A DNA stretch of 64,000 nucleotides from Candidatus Obscuribacterales bacterium (GTDB lineage Bacteria > Cyanobacteriota > Vampirovibrionia > Obscuribacterales > Obscuribacteraceae), in NCBI GenBank assembly GCA_019746975.1, contig JAIERK010000056.1, positions 1 through 64,000 on the forward strand, given 5' to 3'. A program made the position numbers and the translations under genes. Below, one piece after another: positions 42,704 through 49,366 of this stretch (position 1 is its first letter; every line of letters starts with the position of its first letter). The notes beneath the pieces are model-generated. The model was given only the letters and a program-made list of their open reading frames with translations. It searched no databases and was not told the origin of the DNA.

Positions 42704-42869
42704 CGATTCTCCATCTTAGCAGCAGAAAAACAAGTCGACTGCAACACAGGTTCTTATATTCCGATGACGTGCTCCGGCCGTGGGACTACCGTAAGAGCGA
42801 AAGCCTTCTTGCTTGCTTGCATACACCAAAATCGCGTGCTAGCGTGGATGATATTCCAGCCAATTTGCT

Positions 42870-42884
42870 TTGACAAGTTGTCAA
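42870..42884 (+). promoter_or_regulatory. Operator-like dyad upstream of the GWDRAGY cluster
   Basis: TTGACA-AGT-TGTCAA, perfect six-base arms with a three-base centre; the left arm is also a consensus -35. No good -10 follows at 16-18 bases. It lies 34 bases before ATG 42918. Confidence 0.35.
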
Positions 42885-42917
42885 TCAGGGTTTTTGCCAA
42901 CGAGGCTCGTTTTTCAA

Positions 42918-43499
42918 ATGACCACAGGATCTAGTTCAACGGAACCTGCTTCCCCTTCTTCGCCATCACCAGAAAAGAAGTCGGCAGGTGGGAAGATGCG
43001 AGTCGTTCTTGTCGTTGTTTTGCTGTTCGTCGGAGCCTTCTTTGGTGCTTATTATTTTGGCACGCAAGCTCAGTTCAACAATATGTCCAATCCGGCAGGC
43101 GCCAACAATAATCCGCTTCTTGCACTGTTAGATCCATCGTCGCGAATGAAAAAATGGTATTGGCTGCATACGAAAGGATGGGACAGAGCAGGCTACATCA
43201 CCACCGTAATCGTCAATGGGTTGAGGGTCGGGAGATTCTCTAAGCCGGATGTTGATGTCGATATAACAAAACTCGTGAGAATCGGGAGAAACAAAGTAGT
43301 GTTCGCCTCACAGGCACAGTCCGCGGATCGACGCAATGACAATTCGGCTGCATCCCTGACGATACAGTTGAAGTCTGTAACTAAGAACGGCGGCGAGAAG
43401 TTCAAAGACGGCGATACTTTATTCGAATATACCCGCCTGGTCACTGACACCGACGATTGCGGGGGCGCCACCGAATTCGAAGTTACCGAGGAGCAATGA
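42918..43499 (+). CDS. Membrane-anchored protein with 'GWDRAGY' domain, paralogue 1
   Basis: 193 residues. A Ser/Pro N-terminal stretch, one membrane helix (MRVVLVVVLLFVGAFFGAYYF), then a beta-rich outer domain: WYWLHTKGWDRAGYITTVIV, VGRFSKPDVDVDITKLV, GRNKVVFASQAQSADRRND and LFEYTRLVTDTDD. The DITKLV..GRNKV pattern resembles beta-sandwich carbohydrate-binding folds, but I do not recognise a named family. ATG 42918 is chosen; TTG 42870 is in frame upstream. First of three tandem relatives. Confidence 0.7.
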   Translation: MTTGSSSTEPASPSSPSPEKKSAGGKMRVVLVVVLLFVGAFFGAYYFGTQAQFNNMSNPAGANNNPLLALLDPSSRMKKWYWLHTKGWDRAGYITTVIVNGLRVGRFSKPDVDVDITKLVRIGRNKVVFASQAQSADRRNDNSAASLTIQLKSVTKNGGEKFKDGDTLFEYTRLVTDTDDCGGATEFEVTEEQ

Positions 43500-43502
43500 G
43501 CT

Positions 43503-44177
43503 ATGGCAAGCAAAGGCGAAAAAAGGGGTAATGCGGCTCAGGGTTTTCTTGTGATCATGGTTCTTCTGCTTGCTACAGGTGGCGCCGGTTTTGGAATCGG
43601 CTATACACAGAAATTTGTTCCGATTGAAATGGTGGCACCAGATACGGCGTCAACCGCCTCGTCCTCCATCACGCATCCCTCGACCGTGCAGCCCTCAACT
43701 GCCCCATCCTTACCTGCTCAATCCTCGAGCGCGACGGACTCCCAAATCTGTAACACTGGAAGTGGTGCTAACTCTTCAAGTACTCCGATATCATTGAAAA
43801 AGTCTTATTGGATTCATACAAAAGGCTGGGATAGAGCGGGTTATGCGATCAATGTATTTATCAACAACAAATCCGTCGGTACCTTTTCAACAATAGATCG
43901 ACTCGATGACGTCACCAAGCTTGTAAAGTCCGGCAACAACAAGATTCGCTTCGAGGCTAAAGCGCTTCCGGAGAGTAATCGTAACGACTACACCGGTGCA
44001 TTTTTTACAGTCACATTGAATCAGGGCACTAAATTTTCGGCGAATGGATACAAGGATCTCAAACGCTTGTCGAGTATACCCGCAAAGTTACCGACACCGA
44101 AGACTTCGATGACAACATGGATTTCTCAGTCGTCAAGTAGTCGATTTCCCAGCACTGTACGAAGGTCATCAGCATGA
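43503..44177 (+). CDS. 'GWDRAGY' membrane-anchored protein, paralogue 2, frameshifted near its end
   Basis: A membrane helix (FLVIMVLLLATGGAGFGIGY), a Ser/Thr/Pro linker and then SYWIHTKGWDRAGYAINVFI...DDVTKLVKSGNNKIRFEAKA, parallel to paralogue 1. Around 44041-44054 homology moves to the -1 frame, which reads QTLVEYTRKVTDTEDFDDNM and stops at 44138-44140, matching LFEYTRLVTDTDD of paralogue 1. The listed frame instead ends in RFPSTVRRSSA. So a one-base deletion or read error has altered the last ~40 residues. It starts three bases after paralogue 1. Confidence 0.65.
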   Translation: MASKGEKRGNAAQGFLVIMVLLLATGGAGFGIGYTQKFVPIEMVAPDTASTASSSITHPSTVQPSTAPSLPAQSSSATDSQICNTGSGANSSSTPISLKKSYWIHTKGWDRAGYAINVFINNKSVGTFSTIDRLDDVTKLVKSGNNKIRFEAKALPESNRNDYTGAFFTVTLNQGTKFSANGYKDLKRLSSIPAKLPTPKTSMTTWISQSSSSRFPSTVRRSSA

Positions 44178-44359
44178 TGAAAAAACTAGTTGGAATATTG
44201 ATAGCTGTTCTTTTTCTCGTCGACGCCTTTTTTGTGAGCTATGCAATCGGCCTCAACGTTCGAAAAGTCTCTATTTCCGATGACAGTCTGACAGCCGTGT
44301 CCAAGAAAAACAGTCCGATGAAGCAGAGAGGGACATTAAGCGCTAAGCTAAAAATTTGA
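44174..44359 (+). CDS. Short membrane protein, truncated third member of the cluster
   Basis: 61 residues: MMKKLVGILIAVLFLVDAFF is an anchor helix like those of the two upstream paralogues, followed by about 35 polar residues and no GWDRAGY domain. GAAGG lies roughly ten bases upstream of the double ATG. It may be a real small membrane protein or the surviving 5' end of a third paralogue. Confidence 0.5.
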   Translation: MMKKLVGILIAVLFLVDAFFVSYAIGLNVRKVSISDDSLTAVSKKNSPMKQRGTLSAKLKI

Positions 44360-44487
44360 TTGATTGTTTAAATGAATCTCGATTACTGTCCTGAAGCTAT
44401 TGTTTCCAGCATTGGAGCCGTCGTCCGATTACATGAGGAGGATGCGTTGCAGTGATTCTGGATCGGTCTTGAGCATGTCTCGTACGA

Positions 44488-44676
44488 TTATCTAGCGAGA
44501 GCGAAGTCGTAAAACTTCAGGCGATCCAGTCCGTCTGTGCCGTTATGCACGACTTCGCAAATATGACCGAATGATTCCACCAGATCCTGAATCATTTTGG
44601 CGGTCATAATTTCGTCGACAACCAGAATTTCTTGCCATTTGCGTGCGAGAACCACCGCGCTACGAAATGACTTCAT
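44488..44676 (-). pseudogene. Remnant of a response-regulator receiver domain
   Basis: Encodes EILVVDEIMTAKMIQDLVES and then FGHICEVVHNGTDGLDRLKF, the first strand, helix and second strand of a CheY-like domain. It stops before the phosphoacceptor Asp strand, and the usual acidic pair is VDE rather than DD. Only 62 residues, no SD. Most likely a truncated remnant. Confidence 0.55.
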
Positions 44677-44689
44677 TATACCCGCGGTC

Positions 44690-45334
44690 TTATGGCCTCG
44701 TCAGACGTTGAATTTCATCGCTCAAAGTCGGGTATTGTTCGACCAAGCCCTTTGCCGTACCGAATTCGCAGTCTTCGAAGGCGAACCCAGGCGACATAGT
44801 TGTTCCCATGAGGGCAAACTTGCCGCCGTCTACCAGCCTCGAGCCCTGCCAGACGCCATGCGGAACTGTGTGCTGCACCGAATCACCGGAAAGGATGTCG
44901 TGTCCAAGCCGAATCTTTTTCCATTTACCGTTGCCGTAGAGATTGACCATCTCAATTGGATCGCCCAAGTAGAAGTGATAAATCTCATCGCCTTTCAAGC
45001 GGTGGATAGCTGAAAACGTGTCGGGTGTAAGGAGGTAGTAGATGCTCGTACAGATTGACCGCGGGGAGCAGCTCTTGGTCGTTGGTTTTGACGCAACTAG
45101 TGATTTCGTCTCTTTGCCAGTGACGGCTTCCAGAGCCTTTTTCTCCATATCTGGTGGCACCTGCCATTCCATACTCTCTCGTATAAAGTTGCGCGGCGGA
45201 CCCATCTCGCTGGCGTATCGCTCGGGAAGCTCGCCGCCTGCGAGGCAATCTGTGCTCTTGTAAATCTCTCGATAGAAGCCACCCTCTGGATGAGGACGCA
45301 AATCCAGCAGTTTGATTATCTCATCTACAGTCAC
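44690..45334 (-). CDS. Cupin of the DUF985 family, with an insertion
   Basis: 214 residues. DUF985 landmarks: LRPHPEGGFYREIYKS, TSIYYLLTPDTFSAIHRLKGDEIYHFYLGDP, QHTVPHGVWQGSRL and SPGFAFEDCEFG. Between about residues 32 and 84 is a ~50-residue stretch (ERYASEMGPPRNFIRE...KPTTKS) that typical members lack. The biochemical role of the family is not established; the fold is a metal-binding cupin. GTG start with AGAGGAG ten bases upstream, 15 bases after the LCP gene, so probably the second gene of that operon. Confidence 0.85.
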   Translation of the reverse strand: MTVDEIIKLLDLRPHPEGGFYREIYKSTDCLAGGELPERYASEMGPPRNFIRESMEWQVPPDMEKKALEAVTGKETKSLVASKPTTKSCSPRSICTSIYYLLTPDTFSAIHRLKGDEIYHFYLGDPIEMVNLYGNGKWKKIRLGHDILSGDSVQHTVPHGVWQGSRLVDGGKFALMGTTMSPGFAFEDCEFGTAKGLVEQYPTLSDEIQRLTRP

Positions 45335-45349
45335 GCGCGTAAGGCTCCT

Positions 45350-46912
45350 CTAGCTAGCTGGGAGTTTTGCACGTAGAAACTTGCTTGCCTTGACTTCACC
45401 ATTGATGTCAGAAACATCAATATCAAACTGACCGGCCGTTTCGTGCGGCATCAATGGTACCGTCTCTGGTGTAATTTGAATAGTAGCGTCTATTCTCGTT
45501 CTGGTCAGCGGGTTGAGTACGATGGCGAACTCAGATAGTTCTGGAAATCTGGATTTAAGATTTCTTGTCATCTGTTCGTCTGCCCTGAGGCTATTGAGTA
45601 CGATTTGCTCATGTTGACATTCAGATGTTTTACATCGAACTCTAGACAAAACAGTGAAGCCTGCTTCGCTCAGCGCTTCGGCAAAGTCTTTGGCGGTCTG
45701 CTCCTGTCCCATTGGATAGCGAATCACGACGCGGACCGGACGATCATCAGCACATGAGGCTGCCCAGGCGGCTTGCAGTGAGTCGTTGGACGGAGTCGAA
45801 GCGACTGCATTGCTCTCGGCATATTCCGAATCGCTCAAACTTTCTGTGCTTGGCGAATCACCTTCGGCAGAGGTGTTAGAGGCAATGATTGAGACAGAAG
45901 GCGAGATACCAGTCATCCGGTGAAGCACCATCGCTACTCCCTCGGCATCAGGAACGTAATAGCTGCCACCTTTGATCATGCGGGCTTCGCCTGGAAGCAT
46001 TGCCGTCTGAATCTGATTTTCTTTGATGTCTTTGGCAAAACCGAAGAGCGTAGCCATATCGCCGATAGAGAGATCTGTGCAGATGTAGTCGTTAGCAAAC
46101 TTGATAATCTCAGGTAGTTTGAGCACAACCTGTGGCTCTTTGAATTTTTTCGCGGCTTGCCTGAGGAACCATTGTTGTCTTTCGATCCGACCGAGGTCGC
46201 CCTTGTTGTCGTGGCGAAAGCGGACATATTCTTCAACTTGTGTCGCTGTCAATTCCTTAAGACCGGGCTCTAAATCGATGTTGAGTCCGGATGCCCGATC
46301 TCGGTAGCGCATACGCTTTTCGACAAGGACTTGAATTGGACCTACGATGTCGCAAACGCTCTTCAGACCTTGCGTGTCGATAACAATGTAGTGATCGATG
46401 GGTACGCCGAAATCTTCTTGCACAGTCTTCACTGCGAGCTCTGGACCGCCCAGGGCGTGGGCGGAATTAATCTTGTCAAGTCCTCGGTGATCGGCAATTC
46501 GCACTCGGCTGTCCCGAGGTATGGAGATCAACGAAACTTTCTTGGTCTCAGGATCGAGACTGGCGAGAATCATGCTGTCCGATCGGGTATTCAAAAATCG
46601 CTTGCAATGTTTGCCATTGGAGTCGACACCCATTAAGAGGATGTTGGTCCTTTTTTCCAGCTTCGGAAATGGGCTCACCTCGGCAACTGCAGTCTTGATG
46701 CTGGCAGGGCTGAGCTTTTTCAATTGAGCTTTGACGACAGGCGTGATTTGTGTAGTCAAGCCCTTGCGGTCCATGTAGTAGCTGGCTCCCAGACCGATGC
46801 CGATACCTAGTAAGGCGGCGGTCAGAACCTGCCATGAACTCAGATTTTTACGGACAGTGGACACGATATTGCTATCCTTCTGCTTACAACCCGGCAATTC
46901 ATTCTTACCCAT
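45350..46912 (-). CDS. LytR-CpsA-Psr (LCP) family protein with LytR_C domain
   Basis: 520 residues. One N-terminal membrane helix (VLTAALLGIGIGLGASYYM), then the LCP catalytic domain: NILLMGVDS, TRSDSMILASLD, VSLISIPRDSRVRI, KINSAHALGG and the conserved RFRHD. The C-terminal part (RVVIRYPMGQEQTAKDFAEAL) is the LytR_C fold. LCP proteins transfer undecaprenyl-linked glycans to peptidoglycan or other acceptors outside the membrane, which fits the GT-C enzymes nearby. Confidence 0.92.
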   Translation of the reverse strand: MGKNELPGCKQKDSNIVSTVRKNLSSWQVLTAALLGIGIGLGASYYMDRKGLTTQITPVVKAQLKKLSPASIKTAVAEVSPFPKLEKRTNILLMGVDSNGKHCKRFLNTRSDSMILASLDPETKKVSLISIPRDSRVRIADHRGLDKINSAHALGGPELAVKTVQEDFGVPIDHYIVIDTQGLKSVCDIVGPIQVLVEKRMRYRDRASGLNIDLEPGLKELTATQVEEYVRFRHDNKGDLGRIERQQWFLRQAAKKFKEPQVVLKLPEIIKFANDYICTDLSIGDMATLFGFAKDIKENQIQTAMLPGEARMIKGGSYYVPDAEGVAMVLHRMTGISPSVSIIASNTSAEGDSPSTESLSDSEYAESNAVASTPSNDSLQAAWAASCADDRPVRVVIRYPMGQEQTAKDFAEALSEAGFTVLSRVRCKTSECQHEQIVLNSLRADEQMTRNLKSRFPELSEFAIVLNPLTRTRIDATIQITPETVPLMPHETAGQFDIDVSDINGEVKASKFLRAKLPAS

Positions 46913-46987
46913 AGCATTTAGCTATACTGATGAATCTTTGAGATTTCAACTAGTTTTTACTTGCCCTTTGCAAAGGAAGAGATTACC

Positions 46988-47644
46988 GTGCAACTATTTT
47001 TAGATACTGCCAACCTGGATGAAATTACCGAAATCGCGGCCTGGGGGGTGCTTGACGGAATTACGACTAACCCGTCACTTGTCAGTAAGGAAAAACGCGA
47101 TTTTAAGAAACTTGTCAAAGACATCTGCAAGATCGTAAGTGGACCCGTAAGTGCCGAAGTCGTTTCGGAAGATGTCGAAGGCATGCTTCGTGAGGGGCGC
47201 GATATCGCCACTTGGGCTGAAAACGTGGTCGTCAAGTGCCCGTTGACTCCGAATGGATTGGCTGCGACAAGCAAGCTGTCCAAGGACGGTATCAAGGTCA
47301 ACGTCACCCTCTGCTTCTCGGTCAATCAGGCCTTGCTTGCTGCTCGTGCCGGTGCTTACTTCATTAGTCCATTCGTAGGTCGATTGGACGACATCAATGA
47401 AGACGGCTGTGCCCTTGTAGAGCAGATCGCAGAGATGTACCACATTCAGTCGATCGAAACACGCGTTCTGGCAGCCAGTGTTCGGACGCCTCCACACGTT
47501 CATCGCGTCGCTCTGGCTGGTGCTGATTGCGCAACGATGCCGTACAAAGTATTCAAGCAGTTGGTTCACCATCCGCTCACCGATCAGGGAATGGAGAAAT
47601 TCCTCGCCGATTGGAAGCAAGCTCAGGCTGCAGTAGCGCCGTAA
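46988..47644 (+). CDS. tal: Transaldolase, small TalC/fructose-6-phosphate aldolase type
   Basis: 218 residues. Class I aldolase with Schiff-base Lys in VVVKCPLTPNGL; also LFLDTANLDEI at the N-terminus, GITTNPSL and ISPFVGRLDDI. The start is GTG 46988 because the family begins at MQLFLDTAN and AGGAAGAG lies about eight bases upstream; the frame is open nine codons further. Pentose-phosphate transaldolase or F6P aldolase activity cannot be told apart with certainty. TATACT at 46923-46928 is a -10 candidate. Divergent from the LCP gene. Confidence 0.93.
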   Translation: MQLFLDTANLDEITEIAAWGVLDGITTNPSLVSKEKRDFKKLVKDICKIVSGPVSAEVVSEDVEGMLREGRDIATWAENVVVKCPLTPNGLAATSKLSKDGIKVNVTLCFSVNQALLAARAGAYFISPFVGRLDDINEDGCALVEQIAEMYHIQSIETRVLAASVRTPPHVHRVALAGADCATMPYKVFKQLVHHPLTDQGMEKFLADWKQAQAAVAP

Positions 47645-48094
47645 ACAAGCCGTTTGGCTCGCCGATCTCCTGGTCGGACGGTTTCAAACGCGTTGTTGGC
47701 GTTGTTAGCATCCGGAAATCCGCTCTGGAGCCGTACACGGTCTTGCTCGACGCTGGCGCTCCGGCACGCATGCCGTCTTCGCCATGCTTTGACTGAGACC
47801 GCCGGCTGGAAGCCGGCTCCTGCGCCGGTTTCCTGGGGAGACCGGTCTCTACTGCCTGCCGGAAAACCTGAATTTGCTGCCTACTACTGGGGCCGCCGGC
47901 GTGTCTCCGGCACAGAGCGTGTTCAACTAGCTCCGAGATACAGACACGACCTGGACAGGACGTCCTTCTAATACTGTCGATCGCAGTAAATTTCAAAAAC
48001 GCAAACCCGGTCGGGGAAAGATACAAAAACTGAACAGATTTTGTTCTAGAATGGAATGAAATTCTGTCCGTAAAACACAGTAGAGGTTCAGGTT
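47645..48094. repeat. Palindrome-rich intergenic region, REP-like
   Basis: About 450 bases without a gene. 47801-47817 is GCCGGCT-GGA-AGCCGGC, 47838-47849 is the perfect palindrome GAGACCGGTCTC, and GCCGGCG...TCTCCGGC follows near 47893-47911. In one frame this reads AGWKPAPAPVSWGDRSLLPA, a translation I associate with dispersed extragenic palindromic elements in several bacterial phyla. No further copy was seen in this window. Confidence 0.6.
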
Positions 48095-49366
48095 CTGTCA
48101 AAGACAAGTCCCGCAAAAACTTCCGTCGAAAAGGGCAAGGTCCGCGGACCAAGCGGATTCCTTGAGATCGATGGGAAAATGCTCGTAGTTGATTTTGGTC
48201 GTGTTTATGACGAAGATGGCTCGCCTATTGGGGTACTCTACGACGACGGATATATGCAGAATACATCTGGACCGTTAGGTACTCATTCCGGTTTGCGACC
48301 GATCGAGAATGTCGAAGGATGCGTTTTTCGCGGTATTGATTCTTCGGGAATGGAGCTGGTCTTGCCTACTGGACAGCCCGGACCTTCTGGTTCTCTGAAA
48401 TTCAATGGCGTACTCTATCATGTCATCAACGGGCGAATCGCGGCTCCTGATCACGGTCTTGTTGGAGAGATCGACGATAGTGGTTCCATTTACCTGCGGG
48501 ACCAGAAAAGCAAGGTACCGCGACGAAAGCTTGACGAGCACTCTCAGCTTTCAACAATCTTTGAGGGTAAAAAGTCAAACAAAGAGCCTTTTCAATACGA
48601 GTGGAGCAGACCTTTGCTCCGCAAGGACAAGTCCTATTCCGATGCTGAAATGATCCGGTACTTCATGGATTACGACAAGCTGAATGGGACACAAAAGAAG
48701 TATCTGTTTGAAAACTTGCGATTGTGGGCTGCCTGCGGCCTGTTGCAGATCGTCCGCAAGAGCGAAGGCGACTGCGCTCTCGGCAATGTAAAACACGGAG
48801 CCGCCGGACAGACCGGCGTCAGGACCGGCAATGTAACTCTGGACAAAGAAGAGTTCGACAGAGACATCGACTATTACTACAAGCATGGGGCCTTCGCGGC
48901 CGTTTACTCCCGAGTTAAAGAACTACTCGAGGTCCGCGTTAACCTGGTGGTGGCTCACGAGTATGGGCATCAGTTGGAATTTGTACTCTCTCAAGCGACG
49001 CAAGACCAAATCAAAGAGCTTTATTACGCTCAAAAAGCTCGTTCGGACAAACTGCATCCGCTTCCTTCGGATTATCCCGGCGCCGCTGAGCTGGTGCCGC
49101 AAAGCATGATCGAAAAGCGCATTTTTATCTCTGGTTATGCCAAGTCCAGCCACCATGAATATTGGGCAGAATGCGCAGCGGCTTTTTCAGTGAAGACGAG
49201 CAGGAATTACTTAAAAGTGCTTGATCTGCAGATCTACGAGATCCTCAAGAAGATCGTGTTCGAGCCCGAGCAGGTTCTTCGCCCAAATTTGATCGAACAG
49301 GCTCTGGCTCTGCAAGCCAGTCTCCGTGTTGGGGGTGAATTGCACGACAATCTGCTTGATGAGTAA
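48095..49366 (+). CDS. Zinc metalloprotease (HEXXH) of unassigned family
   Basis: About 424 residues if started at CTG 48095; the first ATG is at 48179. Coding-like sequence (SGFLEIDGKMLVVDFGRVYD) runs upstream of that ATG, no ATG, GTG or TTG exists in the open stretch, and GAGG sits eight bases before CTG. The N-terminal half has repeated beta motifs (GRVYDEDGSPIGVLYDDG, GRIAAPDHGLVGEIDDSG). The C-terminal half contains VVAHEYGHQLEF with zinc His residues, then YAKSSHHEYWAECAAAFS, a likely third-ligand Glu as in gluzincins of the lethal-factor-like type. No signal peptide. It overlaps the next gene by a few bases. Confidence 0.75.
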   Translation: MSKTSPAKTSVEKGKVRGPSGFLEIDGKMLVVDFGRVYDEDGSPIGVLYDDGYMQNTSGPLGTHSGLRPIENVEGCVFRGIDSSGMELVLPTGQPGPSGSLKFNGVLYHVINGRIAAPDHGLVGEIDDSGSIYLRDQKSKVPRRKLDEHSQLSTIFEGKKSNKEPFQYEWSRPLLRKDKSYSDAEMIRYFMDYDKLNGTQKKYLFENLRLWAACGLLQIVRKSEGDCALGNVKHGAAGQTGVRTGNVTLDKEEFDRDIDYYYKHGAFAAVYSRVKELLEVRVNLVVAHEYGHQLEFVLSQATQDQIKELYYAQKARSDKLHPLPSDYPGAAELVPQSMIEKRIFISGYAKSSHHEYWAECAAAFSVKTSRNYLKVLDLQIYEILKKIVFEPEQVLRPNLIEQALALQASLRVGGELHDNLLDE

